From: Opitutia bacterium Tous-C4FEB
GTDB taxonomy: Bacteria > Verrucomicrobiota > Verrucomicrobiia > Opitutales > Opitutaceae
Length of the DNA stretch: 64,000 nucleotides
Assembly (NCBI GenBank): GCA_002304445.1
Contig: NEVA01000006.1
Span: 62,001-126,000 of the forward strand
Direction of reading: 5' to 3'
The number at the start of each line of letters is the position of its first letter. Positions within the stretch are counted from its first letter, which is position 1. A program made the translations under genes and the position numbers. Under the pieces are notes generated by a model. That model saw only the letters and a list, made by a program, of their open reading frames with translations. It searched no databases and was not told where the DNA came from. Positions 42,471-52,046 of this stretch are shown here, piece by piece.

Positions 42471-42938
42471 CTACTTTTTTACCTCGGGCTTGGCCGGCGA
42501 GAAAGTACCCTCCTCGGCCGCGTGCACGAAGCCCTCCGTCACGCTCTTCAATTCCTCCCAGCGGGCCCGGATTTTTTTGGCCTCGTCCTTGGTGATCACG
42601 CTATCCGACGAGGAAATCGCGATCGTCGCCAACATATCCGCAAATTCCTGCACAATCCCGTTCGTCAACGGAACCAAGGATTGGTTGGGCGGCAAATTTT
42701 CCGGATTTCGGATGTAAAAACCTCCCGCCTGCTCGGCCACCCACTGGGCGATTCGCACATCCTTCGTGCTCCGGATCAGCTGCCCCACGCGGTCCAACGG
42801 ATTGTTTGCGCCCGCCGTATCCCCCTCGGGCAATTCAGCCCATTTGTAGATCAGTGAAAGCGAAAGCTGCAAATCCGACGCAATCTGCTTCGCGCTGGTT
42901 TTCTTCAAAACTTCCCGGATGACTTCATGCGATTCCAT
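42471..42938 (-). CDS. Putative DNA-binding protein, phage CII-like
   Basis: A 155-residue protein with an N-terminal helix-turn-helix (HEVIREVLKKTSAKQIASDLQLSLSLIYKWAE, residues 4-35). After a linker (GDTAGANNPLDRVGQLIR) comes a helical region with IAQWVAEQAGGFYIRNP and a C-terminal helix ending in lysines. The layout resembles phage regulatory CII-type proteins found in verrucomicrobial and deltaproteobacterial chromosomes. No phage genes surround it. Start ATG at 42938. Confidence 0.75.
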   Translation of the reverse strand: MESHEVIREVLKKTSAKQIASDLQLSLSLIYKWAELPEGDTAGANNPLDRVGQLIRSTKDVRIAQWVAEQAGGFYIRNPENLPPNQSLVPLTNGIVQEFADMLATIAISSSDSVITKDEAKKIRARWEELKSVTEGFVHAAEEGTFSPAKPEVKK

Positions 42939-43072
42939 TCGGTAAATTATGAGAGGCGTTTTCGACTGATGGCAATCCCACGCATCGGCCCGTGTTCGGC
43001 GTCTGGAATTCGCTTTTGTGCGTGCCAGCCCCCGATCTCTTCTGCCACACCTTCGGGCTTTCCCTTTTAATA

Positions 43073-44254
43073 ATGAACATCCACGAGTATCAGGCCAAAG
43101 CCCTCTTTGAAAAATTCGGTGTCGCTGTCCCCAAGGGCACCACCGCCACCACCCCCGAGGGATTCATCACCGCGCTCGCAGCGCTGCCCGAAGGCCCGAC
43201 CATGGTGAAATCCCAGATCCACGCCGGCGGCCGCGGCAAAGGCACTTTTACCAACGGCTACAAGGGCGGCGTCAAGTTCTGCAAGACCAAGGCCGACGCC
43301 CTCGACATCGCGGGAAAGATGCTCGGCAACACCCTCGTCACCGCGCAAACCGGCCCCGCCGGCCGCAAGGTCCAGACCATCTACTTCACCGTCGCGAGCG
43401 ACATTAAGAAGGAATACTACCTCGCCATCCTCCTCGACCGCGCGTCCTCCAAGCCCGTGATCGTTGCCTCCACCGAGGGCGGCATGGACATCGAGACCGT
43501 CGCCCACGACACCCCCGAAAAACTCTTCAAGGTGCTCGTCGATCCCGCTTACGGCCTCGCCGATTTCCAAGTCCGCGACCTCATTACCCGCCTCGGCCTC
43601 GCCGGCGCCGAAGCCAAAAACGCCGCCAAACTCATCCGCAATCTCTACACGATGTTCTGGGAGACCGACGCCGCGATGCTCGAGGTCAACCCCCTCATCA
43701 CCACCCCGACCGGCGACGTCCTCGCCCTCGACGCCAAGGTCTCCTTCGACTCCAACGCCCTTTACCGTCACCCCGAGATCGTCGCTCTCCGTGACCTCAA
43801 CGAGGAAGATTCCAAGGAAATCGAAGCCTCCAAGTTCTCGCTCAGCTACATCGCCCTCGACGGTAACATCGCCTGCCTCGTCAACGGCGCCGGCCTCGCG
43901 ATGAGCACGATGGACATCATCCAGCACTTCGGCGGCACTCCCGCCAACTTCCTCGATGTCGGCGGCGGCGCCTCCAAGGACCAAGTCATCGCCGCCTTCA
44001 AGATCATCCTCGGTGATCCCAACGTGAAGGGTATCCTCGTTAACATTTTCGGCGGTATCATGGACTGCAACGTGATCGCCACCGGCATCGTCGAAGCCGT
44101 GAAGGAAGTCGGCCTCAAGCTCCCACTCGTCGTCCGCCTCGAAGGCAACAACGTCGCCGCCGGCAAAGCCACCCTCGCCGCCTCCGGCCTCGCCCTCGTC
44201 TCCGGTGACACCATGGCCGACGCCGCCCAGAAAATCGTGAAGCTCGTCGCGTAA
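43073..44254 (+). CDS. sucC: Succinate-CoA ligase, ADP/GDP-forming, beta subunit
   Basis: TCA cycle enzyme subunit, 393 residues. ATP-grasp N-terminal part begins NIHEYQAKALFEKFGV, with SQIHAGGRGKG (nucleotide binding). MLEVNPLITTPTGDVLALDAKVSFD and FLDVGGGASKDQV follow, and the CoA-ligase part has GGIMDCNVIATGIV and VVRLEGNNV. Start ATG at 43073. It is followed after 102 bases by sucD on the same strand. Confidence 0.97.
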   Translation: MNIHEYQAKALFEKFGVAVPKGTTATTPEGFITALAALPEGPTMVKSQIHAGGRGKGTFTNGYKGGVKFCKTKADALDIAGKMLGNTLVTAQTGPAGRKVQTIYFTVASDIKKEYYLAILLDRASSKPVIVASTEGGMDIETVAHDTPEKLFKVLVDPAYGLADFQVRDLITRLGLAGAEAKNAAKLIRNLYTMFWETDAAMLEVNPLITTPTGDVLALDAKVSFDSNALYRHPEIVALRDLNEEDSKEIEASKFSLSYIALDGNIACLVNGAGLAMSTMDIIQHFGGTPANFLDVGGGASKDQVIAAFKIILGDPNVKGILVNIFGGIMDCNVIATGIVEAVKEVGLKLPLVVRLEGNNVAAGKATLAASGLALVSGDTMADAAQKIVKLVA

Positions 44255-44261
44255 AGCACAC

Positions 44262-44341
44262 CCGCGAATCAACCGAATCCACGCGAATAACTTCCCCTCA
44301 TCTCCCGCTTGAATTCGCGCCTATTCGCGTGATTCGCGGGT
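44262..44341. repeat. Imperfect inverted repeat between sucC and sucD
   Basis: CACCCGCGAATCA and CACGCGAATA near 44262-44290 are matched by TATTCGCGTG and ATTCGCGGGT near 44322-44341, giving a hairpin with two paired segments around a pyrimidine-rich loop. It may change the ratio of sucC to sucD message or be a REP-like unit. Confidence 0.6.
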
Positions 44342-44356
44342 CAAAAAACTTCTCTC

Positions 44357-45280
44357 ATGGCTATTCTCATCACTCCCACGACCAAGATCATCGTCCAAGG
44401 TATCACCGGCGATTTCGGCGGCCGCCACGCCAAGCTTTCCCTCGACTACGGCACCCAGGTCGCCGCCGGTGTCACCCCCGGCAAGGGCGGCCAATTCTTC
44501 GAACACGCCGGGCACAAGGTTCCGATTTTCAACTCCGTCGCTGACGCCGCCAAGGCCACCGGCGCCACCGTCTCGGTCATCTTCGTCCCGCCACCGTTCG
44601 CCGGTGACGCCATCCTTGAATGCGTGGACGCCGGGCTCGACCTCGCCGTCGCCATCACCGAAGGCATCCCGGTCCGCGACATGGTTCGCGTGAAGCGCGC
44701 GATGCAGGGCAGCAAGACCCGCCTCCTCGGCCCCAACTGCCCCGGCGTCGTCACGCCCGGCACCGGCAAAGACTCCCACGGCGGCTGCCGCATCGGCATC
44801 GCCCCCGGCTACATTCACAAAAAAGGCCACGTCGGCGTCGTCTCCCGCTCCGGCACGCTCACCTACGAAGCCGTCTTCCAACTTACGTCGAAGAACATCG
44901 GCCAGACCACCTGCGTCGGCATCGGCGGCGACCCGGTCAACGGCACGAGCCACCTCGATGTCATCAAACTCTTCAATGCCGACCCGGAGACGCACGGCAT
45001 CATCATGATCGGCGAAATCGGCGGCAACGCCGAGGTTGAGGCCGCCCGCTGGATCAAAGCCAACTGCACCAAGCCCGTCGCCGGGTTCATCGCCGGAGCG
45101 ACCGCTCCTGCCGGTCGCCGCATGGGCCACGCCGGCGCCATCGTGGGAGGCGCGGAAGACACCGCCGCCGCCAAGATCGCCGTCTTCAAAGAATGCGGCA
45201 TCGAAGTCGCCATCACCCCCAGCGACATGGCCGACGCCCTCCTCCGCGCCGCCAAAGCCAAGGGCGTGACGCTGAGCTAA
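44357..45280 (+). CDS. sucD: Succinate-CoA ligase alpha subunit
   Basis: The 307-residue alpha subunit carrying the phosphorylated histidine. N-terminal CoA-binding Rossmann domain: TKIIVQGITGDFGGRHAKLSLDYGTQVAAGVTPGKGG. ITEGIPVRDM and LGPNCPGVVTPG are conserved. The active-site histidine is in RRMGHAGAIVGG. Start ATG at 44357. A strong intrinsic terminator at 45302-45329 ends the operon. Confidence 0.97.
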   Translation: MAILITPTTKIIVQGITGDFGGRHAKLSLDYGTQVAAGVTPGKGGQFFEHAGHKVPIFNSVADAAKATGATVSVIFVPPPFAGDAILECVDAGLDLAVAITEGIPVRDMVRVKRAMQGSKTRLLGPNCPGVVTPGTGKDSHGGCRIGIAPGYIHKKGHVGVVSRSGTLTYEAVFQLTSKNIGQTTCVGIGGDPVNGTSHLDVIKLFNADPETHGIIMIGEIGGNAEVEAARWIKANCTKPVAGFIAGATAPAGRRMGHAGAIVGGAEDTAAAKIAVFKECGIEVAITPSDMADALLRAAKAKGVTLS

Positions 45281-45301
45281 ACCCTCACACTCGTCTTCTC
45301 G

Positions 45302-45329
45302 GGCGGGCCTTCATCGGCCCGCCTTTTTT
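45302..45329 (+). terminator. Intrinsic terminator of sucCD
   Basis: Stem GGCGGGCC / GGCCCGCC (8 bp), loop TTCATC, then six T. Lies 21 bases past the sucD stop. Confidence 0.93.
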
Positions 45330-45340
45330 CATGCCCGCAA

Positions 45341-45356
45341 GCGGGGAGTCTCCGCC
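45341..45356. repeat. Short GTCTCCGCC palindromic unit
   Basis: GCGGGGAGTCTCCGCC, a compact hairpin related to the GTCTCCGACCCGCC units at 28517, 33042 and 52605. It follows the sucD terminator. Confidence 0.4.
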
Positions 45357-45517
45357 CGTCCAGCCACAAAGTTCCCCGATCATCCTCCAAGCCGCCGCGC
45401 AGTTTCTGCATTCCGACAATCATCGTGGAACGGCGGTTTCCCAACTGCCGATGTTGAGGGCTGGAAAAGCGCTCCTCGGCATTCAAGCCCCGGCCTCAGC
45501 TGACCCGGTCGGAGGTA

Positions 45518-45892
45518 GTGTCCGTAGAGTTCAGCAAAAAAGCGGAGCATGGTAAGCGGTTTGGTGCTAAAGCGAAAACCACCAACAAAAGGAATACTGT
45601 GACCCGCCCAAAGCGGAATGATGAGCCGATCCAACTAACGAAACACGACCTGATGCGGATGCGGACTGAAGACGACGCTATAAAGAGCCTGCTGCAAACG
45701 CTCCTGCAGGAGGTGTTGAAAGCGGAGATGGACGAAGCGCTGCGCGCCGGCAAAAACGAGCCGACAATCGGCCGGCTCGGCTATCGCAGCGGGCACTATC
45801 CGCGGACGCTCGTGACGCGGGTTGGCAAATTGGAACTGCGTGTGCCACAGGGGTCTGAAAAAGGGCCGCGCCTTGCTTTTGCAGTCGACTGA
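45518..45892 (+). pseudogene. IS256-type transposase N-terminal fragment
   Basis: The first about 110 residues of a Mutator/IS256 family transposase: LLQTLLQEVLKAEMDEALRAG, GRLGYRSGHYPRTLVTRVGKLELRVPQ. After RVPQ the frame changes and stops, so the DDE catalytic part is missing; family members are about 400 residues. A GTG at 45518 is the first start. The sequence GTAGTGTCCGTAGAGTTC at its left edge may be the old inverted repeat. Downstream 45893-45977 shows no rest of the gene. Non-functional remnant. Confidence 0.85.
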
Positions 45893-45977
45893 GGCTCTCG
45901 CGACGTGTCGAGGGCCACAGGGAGCGGCTGGTTCAAAAAATGCAGAAACTGAAAAGGTCTCAGTCTTTGGCGGCTCA

Positions 45978-47450
45978 CTACACCACCCGGCACGGCAGCA
46001 GCGCGGCGTCGGTCATGCCGTGGATGATTTTTTTGTCGGGCGGGCAGAAAGTGGCGAGGGCGCCCGAAAGGCGGGTTTGGCCGGCGATGACGAAATAATA
46101 CGGACAGAGGCGGAGCCGGCCGGCGGTTGGGCGGGCGATAAAGGCTTCGCCTGATACCGGCGAACCCACGGGCGGGACGCCCGTGCCACTTTCCTGCCGA
46201 TACAACCGGTGTTCGAGGCGGCGGGGTTTTTTAAACGTCTGGAGAATGTGCAGGTTGGTCGGCGCGAGCGCGATCGCTTGGTCGAGACCATTTTGCCATT
46301 CCTCGCGCGAGCAATCGCTGCCGAGAATCACGCTGCGGGCGCCCCATGCGGTCTCGTGGTAGCCGGAAATTTTGATGATGAGATCGCGCTCTTTCTGCGT
46401 GGCATTGGCCAGATCGCGCCACTCGCTCAGCGGGCGGCCGGCGGCGTGGGGCGCATCAAGGATCGCCCCCGGCGGCAGCGGCGCGGGGTTCATGATCCAC
46501 GAGGGCGGGATCAGCGCGCGAAGGAGTTTGAGCGAGCGGCCGCCGAGCGCCTCAGCCCAGTAATCGGCGAGCAGGTGATGATGAAAGAGCGCGAGGGCGA
46601 TTTTCTCCTCTTGGAACGGGCGCATGGGCGGCGCGAGGGCGACTTCGCCGGCCGCCCACGATTCAAAAATAAACTTCTCCGTGCGGATGTTGGCCAAATC
46701 GAAGAGTTCGAAAAAACGGTAGATGACGTCGATTTTTTCCGGATTGCCGTCGGCCGAGAAAAAGAGGGCGTTTTCGAGGGGAAAAATATCCTCGGGCTTC
46801 AGGCAAAACACGCGGTGGCCGAGGAGTTGCAGTTGATGCGCAAGCCAGTGCATCTCGGGGCGGTAGGTCGCGGCTTCGTCGCTCACCACGAGCGCGATGA
46901 GGGGATTGCGTTCTCCGGGACGCAGAGCGGCGAGCGAGGCGTGGAAGTTTTTGATCATCGCATCCCCGGATCCGAGGATGGGTTCGCGGGGTGGGGCCAC
47001 CCCGCCCACACCGGAAGCGTCGGCGGCGTAGAGGCGATTCAGAAAGGCGGTGAGACCGATGCCGCCCGGCACGGAGTCGAGCTCGGTCATGACGAAGCCT
47101 TCGTCGGTCAGCAGGAGGTCGGGCCGGAGGACGGTGGGAAACGTGCCGCGATTATTCGGATCACGGGCGTGGGCGATGAGATGCGCGGGCTTGCCGCGGT
47201 CGAGGTAATCGGCGACCCACGGCGCGAGCAGGGGCTTGTTGCGCAGAAGATTTTTTCCGGCGGCGGAGCGCAGGTAGAGATTCTCGAGCGCCTGGTGAAA
47301 CTCGAGGCAGGCGACGCCGATGGCTTCGAGTTGCGCGACTTGCTCGGCGGAGAGCGGCCATGCCTCGGGCGAAAGTTGCCAGGTCTTGTCCTCAAACAGC
47401 GACTGCGCGGCGAACGTGGAGCGGAGGTGTTCGTAGGACAGGTCGGGCAT
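45978..47450 (-). CDS. Hypothetical protein, possibly ATP-grasp-like
   Basis: A 490-residue cytoplasmic protein that I do not recognise with certainty. Features such as FPTVLRPDLLLTDEGFVMTELDSVPGGIGLTAFLNRLY, KISGYHETAWGARSVILGSDCSREEW and a late LCPYYFVIAGQTRLSG suggest a circularly permuted ATP-grasp or glutathionylspermidine synthase-like fold. Near the C-terminus, ESGTGVPPVGSPVSG is encoded by a palindromic repeat unit (46167-46185) inserted in frame. Start ATG at 47450; the upstream frame is low-complexity CTCAACTCTCAGC repeat and is excluded. Next to an IS remnant. Confidence 0.75.
   Translation of the reverse strand: MPDLSYEHLRSTFAAQSLFEDKTWQLSPEAWPLSAEQVAQLEAIGVACLEFHQALENLYLRSAAGKNLLRNKPLLAPWVADYLDRGKPAHLIAHARDPNNRGTFPTVLRPDLLLTDEGFVMTELDSVPGGIGLTAFLNRLYAADASGVGGVAPPREPILGSGDAMIKNFHASLAALRPGERNPLIALVVSDEAATYRPEMHWLAHQLQLLGHRVFCLKPEDIFPLENALFFSADGNPEKIDVIYRFFELFDLANIRTEKFIFESWAAGEVALAPPMRPFQEEKIALALFHHHLLADYWAEALGGRSLKLLRALIPPSWIMNPAPLPPGAILDAPHAAGRPLSEWRDLANATQKERDLIIKISGYHETAWGARSVILGSDCSREEWQNGLDQAIALAPTNLHILQTFKKPRRLEHRLYRQESGTGVPPVGSPVSGEAFIARPTAGRLRLCPYYFVIAGQTRLSGALATFCPPDKKIIHGMTDAALLPCRVV
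46167..46185. repeat. In-gene CACGGGCG/CGCCCGTG palindrome
   Basis: An 8-bp stem with a 3-base loop lying inside the coding region and translated as GTGVPPV on the minus strand. The same stem family makes the terminator at 41912-41930. It looks like a mobile palindromic unit tolerated in a surface loop. Confidence 0.7.
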
Positions 47451-47558
47451 GATGAGAGAATCAGAACTGAGAGCTGAGAGTTGAAAGCTGAGAGTCAAAG
47501 ACGATTGAGCAGCGGAGAACAGAAAGGGCAAATACGGCGCAACGGGCGGAGCGGGCGC

Positions 47559-47591
47559 AAAAAAAGCCCGATGAGGACATCGGGCTCCACC
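47559..47591 (-). terminator. REP-type palindrome serving as prfB terminator
   Basis: On the minus strand, GGTGG then AGCCCGATG, loop TCCT, CATCGGGCT, followed by seven U (47565-47559). It lies 20 bases past the prfB stop. The sequence is the same palindrome family as the paired REP units around the RAYT gene at 56 kb. Confidence 0.85.
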
Positions 47592-47611
47592 TTTCGCGAT
47601 TTGGGCGCGGC

Positions 47612-48755
47612 TTACTCGTCCATCTGGATATCTTTGTTGCGGTGGCGCGGACAGCCGGCGCGGAGCCAGGCGTTGACGAAACGGTCAAGGTCGCCGTCGA
47701 GGACGCCTTGCGTGTCGCTCGTGCTGATGCCGGTCCGCAGGTCCTTCACCATTTGGTAGGGTTGGAGCACGTAACTGCGGATCTGGGCACCGAAACCGAT
47801 TTCGCCCTTCTCGCCGTAGAATTTGTCCATCTCGGCGCGTTGCTCGTCCTGCTTCCGCTCGTAGATGCGAGCTTTGAGCACGACCATGGCGGTGGCTTTG
47901 TTTTTGATCTGCGAACGTTCGTTTTGGCAGACGACGACGATACCCGTCGGCGCGTGCGTGAGGCGGACCGCGGAATCGGTCGTGTTGACGCCTTGACCGC
48001 CTTTGCCGGAAGAGCGGTAAACGTCCACGCGGATGTCGGATTCGTTGAGCTCGACGTCGATATCTTCGGTGATCTCGGCGACCACATCGACGGCACAAAA
48101 CGACGTATGGCGGCGCTTGTTGGAATCGAACGGGCTGATGCGCACGAGGCGGTGGACGCCGCGCTCGGCCTTGGCGTAGCCGTAGGCGTTTTCGCCTTTG
48201 ATCAAGATGGTGGCTTTGCTGATGCCGGCGGTGTCGCCGGGCTGCACGTCCATGAGCTCGACGGTGTAATTGCGCCGCTCGGCCCAGCGGGAATACATGC
48301 GAAACATGATATCGGCCCAGTCGTTGGACTCGGTGCCACCGGCGCCGGCTTGGATGGAGAAGATGGCGTTGTTGCGGTCGAACTGGCCGGTGAGGAAGGA
48401 GGCGATCTCAAGCTCGTCGAGTTCGGTCGTGAGCGCGGCGAGGGTGCCGGTGAGCTCCTTGTCGTAGGTTTCTTGGGCGGCGGCGTCTTCGCCGGCCATG
48501 AGCTCGTTCATCATCGCCATGTCATCGAGCTTCTTTTGATAAGCCACGACGGGAAACACGGCTTTCTTGAGGCCGTTGAGTTTCGCGATGTGTTTCTGGG
48601 CGCGGTCGTTGCTGTTCCAGAAATCCGGGTCGCCCATTTGGGCGTCCATCGACTCTATTTCACGCTGCTTTTGATCGCAGTCAAAGAAACCTCCATAGAT
48701 GCCCGGCGCGCTTCTTAATGGCTTCGATCTGATTGTTGTTTTCGGTGGAGACCAT
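47612..48755 (-). CDS. prfB: Peptide chain release factor 2, programmed +1 frameshift
   Basis: Release factor for UGA and UAA stops. Translation starts with ATG at 48755 ([20 protein letters not shown]), reads 24 codons to an in-frame TGA (48683-48681), then shifts +1 at CTT TGA C and goes on as [17 protein letters not shown] to the stop at 47612. The GGQ motif ([17 protein letters not shown]) and the SPF anticodon-like motif ([15 protein letters not shown]) are intact. The frameshift allows self-regulation by RF2 level. The first zero-frame methionine after the shift is at 48649, so a naive start would truncate it. Confidence 0.96.
48680..48694 (-). promoter_or_regulatory. RF2 programmed frameshift site
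   Basis: Shine-Dalgarno-like GGAGG (48694-48690), TTT, then the slippery CTT TGA C (48686-48680). This matches the classic RF2 layout: internal ribosome-binding-like sequence a few bases before a CUU UGA C slip. Confidence 0.95.
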
Positions 48756-48947
48756 GATGGGAAAGAAGAAACTCGCCGACAACCGGTGACGGCGGCAAAC
48801 GAAAACGCCTGACGAGCGAAGCGAACCCCGAACCCCGTTTATTCGAGTGAAGCTCTTTGGAGATGCGAGGCCCTCGTCGCCTTCTGCGCTCCGCGTCCTC
48901 CCGACCCAAGGGCCAATTGAGGAACGGGGATCGGAGTAAGCCTGTTT

Positions 48948-49883
48948 TTACGCACGCAGCGTGCCGGCGGCCTGTTCTGAGAGAAAGGCGGCGTAGGTCT
49001 TTTCGACTCCGGCCCGCAGCACGATTTTCGCCGTCCAGCCAAGACCCGAGAGACGGGAAACATCCATGAGCTTGCGCGGCGTACCGTCGGGCTTCGTGGC
49101 ATCCCAGACGATCTTCCCGGCAAACCCGGTGACGGCGGCGACACATTCGGTGAGTTCGCGGATGGTCACATCGGTGCCGGTGCCGACGTTGATCCAATCG
49201 GGCGGGTTATCCATCCCGAGCAGGAAGGCACAAGCATCGGCGAGGTCGTCCACGTGGAGAAACTCGCGTTTCGGCGTGCCGGTGCCCCAGGCGACGACCT
49301 CGGGCCGACCCGCGGCTTTGGCCTCGTGAAATTTCCGGATCAGGGCGGGTAACACGTGCGAGTTCTGCAGGTGATAGTTATCGCCGGGGCCGTAGAGGTT
49401 AGTCGGCATCGCGGAGTGATAGAGCACGCCGTATTGCTTGCGGTAGGACTGGGCGAGCTTGAGGCCGGTGATCTTGGCGATGGCGTAGGCCTCGTTGGTC
49501 GGCTCGAGCGGTCCGGTGAGCAGGCAATCCTCGGGCATCGGCTGCGGCGCGTGCTTCGGGTAGATGCACGAACTGCCCAGAAAGAGCAGGCGCTTCACAC
49601 CCGCGCGGTAGGCGCCGTTGATCGTGTTGGCGGCGATCGCCAAGTTCTCGAAGAGGAACTCGGCCGGGTAGGTGTTGTTGGCGTGGATACCGCCGACCTT
49701 GGCCGCGGCGATGATGGCGACGTCGGGCTTCTCGGCGGCGTAAAACGCGTCAACCGCGGCCGCCGAGGTGAGATCGAGTTCGCGGCGGGTGCGGAGCAGC
49801 AACGTGGTGCCGGACTCGCGGGAGAAGCGACGGACCAGCGCGCCGCCGACCATGCCGTTGTGACCTGCAATGAAGAGCCTCAT
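48948..49883 (-). CDS. fcl: GDP-L-fucose synthase
   Basis: The last enzyme of GDP-L-fucose synthesis (epimerase-reductase), 311 residues. NADP-binding [11 protein letters not shown] at the N-terminus, SSCIYPK and the catalytic Tyr-x3-Lys in [11 protein letters not shown], and conserved [29 protein letters not shown]. Start ATG at 49883. Lies 99 bases after gmd on the same strand, so the pair makes the fucose donor for surface polysaccharide. Confidence 0.96.
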   Translation of the reverse strand: MRLFIAGHNGMVGGALVRRFSRESGTTLLLRTRRELDLTSAAAVDAFYAAEKPDVAIIAAAKVGGIHANNTYPAEFLFENLAIAANTINGAYRAGVKRLLFLGSSCIYPKHAPQPMPEDCLLTGPLEPTNEAYAIAKITGLKLAQSYRKQYGVLYHSAMPTNLYGPGDNYHLQNSHVLPALIRKFHEAKAAGRPEVVAWGTGTPKREFLHVDDLADACAFLLGMDNPPDWINVGTGTDVTIRELTECVAAVTGFAGKIVWDATKPDGTPRKLMDVSRLSGLGWTAKIVLRAGVEKTYAAFLSEQAAGTLRA

Positions 49884-49982
49884 GGTGGGAAAGGGCAATT
49901 TACCACGAAACCTACCACACCACGAAAGCGAGCCCGGCAATTAGACCGGTTTCGTGTCTTTGGTGTATTCCGTGGTTCCAAA

Positions 49983-50999
49983 TCAGGGCAAAGGCAGTTT
50001 CGCGATCTGAGCCTCGCGCTTGGCCAGTTCGAGGTCGGCCTCGGTCATAATTTTCACGAGCTCCTTGAACTTAACTTTCGGCTCCCAACCGAGTTGCTTT
50101 TTGGCTTTGGCAGGATTGCCGATCAGGAGTTCGACCTCGGCGGGACGCTCATAACGGGCGTCGTAGCTCACGTATTTCTCCCAATCGAGATTCAGCAGAC
50201 CGAATGTCTCTTGGATGAATTCCCGCACCGTGTGGGTCTCATTCGTCGCGACCACGTAGTCGTCGGGTTGGTCCTGTTGCAGCATGACCCACATCATCTC
50301 GACGTATTCCTTGGCGTAGCCCCAGTCGCGCTGGGCGTCGAGGTTGCCCATGTAAAGGCGGTCCTGGAGGCCGAGTTTGATCCGGGTGGCCGCGCGGGTG
50401 ATTTTACGGGTGACGAAGGTTTCGCCCCGGCGCGGGCTCTCGTGGTTAAAGAGAATGCCGTTGGAGGCGTGAAGATTGTAGCTCTCGCGGTAATTCACCG
50501 TGAGCCAGTAAGCATACATTTTTGCGCAACCGTAGGGCGAGCGCGGCCAGAACGGCGTGGTCTCAACCTGCGGGACCTCTTGGACCTTGCCGAACATCTC
50601 GGACGACGAAGCTTGGTAGAATCGGCATTTCTTCACCAGGCCGGCCTCGCGGATCGCCTCGAGGATTCGCACCGAGCCGAGCCCCACGACGTCGCCCGTA
50701 TACTCCGGGATATCGAAGGAAACGCGCACATGGGATTGAGCGCCGAGATTGTAGATTTCGTCGGGCTGGAGCTCGTAGAGCAGCTTTACCATCTGCACGG
50801 AATCGGCGAGGTCTCCGTAGTGGAGATGGAGCTTCACGCCGTTGACGTGCGGGTCGCGGTAAAGGTGATCGATCCGGCTCGTATTGAAGGTCGAGGCCCG
50901 GCGAATCACGCCGTGAACTTCGTAGCCTTTGGCGAGCAAGAGCTCGGCGAGATACGAACCGTCTTGTCCGGTGATACCGGTGATGAGGGCTTTCTTCAT
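49983..50999 (-). CDS. gmd: GDP-mannose 4,6-dehydratase
   Basis: Converts GDP-mannose to the 4-keto-6-deoxy intermediate used by fcl. The 338-residue protein has [15 protein letters not shown] (NADP binding), [35 protein letters not shown] with the catalytic Tyr and Lys, and [16 protein letters not shown]. Start ATG at 50999. A divergent 243-base gap separates it from pyrH. Confidence 0.97.
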   Translation of the reverse strand: MKKALITGITGQDGSYLAELLLAKGYEVHGVIRRASTFNTSRIDHLYRDPHVNGVKLHLHYGDLADSVQMVKLLYELQPDEIYNLGAQSHVRVSFDIPEYTGDVVGLGSVRILEAIREAGLVKKCRFYQASSSEMFGKVQEVPQVETTPFWPRSPYGCAKMYAYWLTVNYRESYNLHASNGILFNHESPRRGETFVTRKITRAATRIKLGLQDRLYMGNLDAQRDWGYAKEYVEMMWVMLQQDQPDDYVVATNETHTVREFIQETFGLLNLDWEKYVSYDARYERPAEVELLIGNPAKAKKQLGWEPKVKFKELVKIMTEADLELAKREAQIAKLPLP

Positions 51000-51242
51000 G
51001 AAGCCCGCGAACGTGAGAGAGCCAATGGAGGCCGGCAAGCCCGCAGTCGTCGTGAGCCGGTGGGTCGGGGAAACACTTAACGTTTCTGGCGACCCCGGCG
51101 GCGAAGCCTAGTTTTCCCCCGCCGCGCCGTCGGTCGGATTTCGCGGAAAACCACTGTCTTCACGTCCGGTTACAGCGGTTTGCCTCGGTCGTGCCATCTC
51201 GGGCATTGACGCCGATTTTGCACAATCGTTTCCTGACGCTCC

Positions 51243-51983
51243 ATGCATGCCAACAAACGTGTCGCGCTCGGCGTGAAGTATAAACGCATCGTCCTTAAGC
51301 TCTCCGGCGAGGTCCTGCGCGGAGGTAAAACCGGCGATCCCATCGACGCGGCCACGCTTGAAAAAACTTGCAGCCAGGTAAAGGAAATCGCCGATCTCGG
51401 CGTCGAAGTCTGCGTCGTGATCGGCGGCGGCAACATCTTCCGCGGCCTCCAAGGCTCCCAACGCGGCGTCGACCGCACAACCGGCGACTACATGGGCATG
51501 TTGGCCACCGTCATCAACGCCCTCGCTCTCATGGACGGCTTGGAAAAAATGGGAGTCACCACCCGCGTCCAGAGCGCCATCCCGATGAACCAGATTGCCG
51601 AGCCGTTCATCCTCCGCCGCGCCATGCGCCACCTCGAAAAGGGCCGCGTCGTCATCTTCGCCGCCGGCACCGGCAACCCGTATTTTTCCACCGATACCAC
51701 GGCCGCCCTGCGCGCCTCCGAGATGCACGCCGACATCATCATGAAGGCCACCAAGGTCGACGGCATCTACGACAAGGACCCGAAGAAATTCCCCGACGCC
51801 GTCAAATACGACCAAATCACGTTTATCGACGCCCTCAAACAGCGGCTCAACGTCATGGACTCGACCGCGTTTTCCCTTTGCTTGGACAACAACGTCCCGA
51901 TCCTCGTTTTCGACCTCAACGACGAGCACGCCATCCGCAAAGCGGTCCTCGGTGAAAAGATCGGCACCTTGGTCAAAAACTAG
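51243..51983 (+). CDS. pyrH: Uridylate kinase (UMP kinase)
   Basis: Phosphorylates UMP to UDP, 246 residues, hexameric amino acid kinase fold. [16 protein letters not shown] at the N-terminus, [11 protein letters not shown], and [44 protein letters not shown] are diagnostic. It is followed by frr after 63 bases, a common gene order. Start ATG at 51243; a good coding start despite a short extra N-terminus. Confidence 0.97.
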   Translation: MHANKRVALGVKYKRIVLKLSGEVLRGGKTGDPIDAATLEKTCSQVKEIADLGVEVCVVIGGGNIFRGLQGSQRGVDRTTGDYMGMLATVINALALMDGLEKMGVTTRVQSAIPMNQIAEPFILRRAMRHLEKGRVVIFAAGTGNPYFSTDTTAALRASEMHADIIMKATKVDGIYDKDPKKFPDAVKYDQITFIDALKQRLNVMDSTAFSLCLDNNVPILVFDLNDEHAIRKAVLGEKIGTLVKN

Positions 51984-52046
51984 TTTCCGGCGCCGTCGCT
52001 CCGGCAACGGAAAATCTCCCATCGTTAATCCCAATTTTCTCCACCC

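Noticed and set aside
45518-45892. Complete IS256 transposase
   Set aside because: Only about 110 N-terminal residues remain; the catalytic part is missing and the frame is broken.
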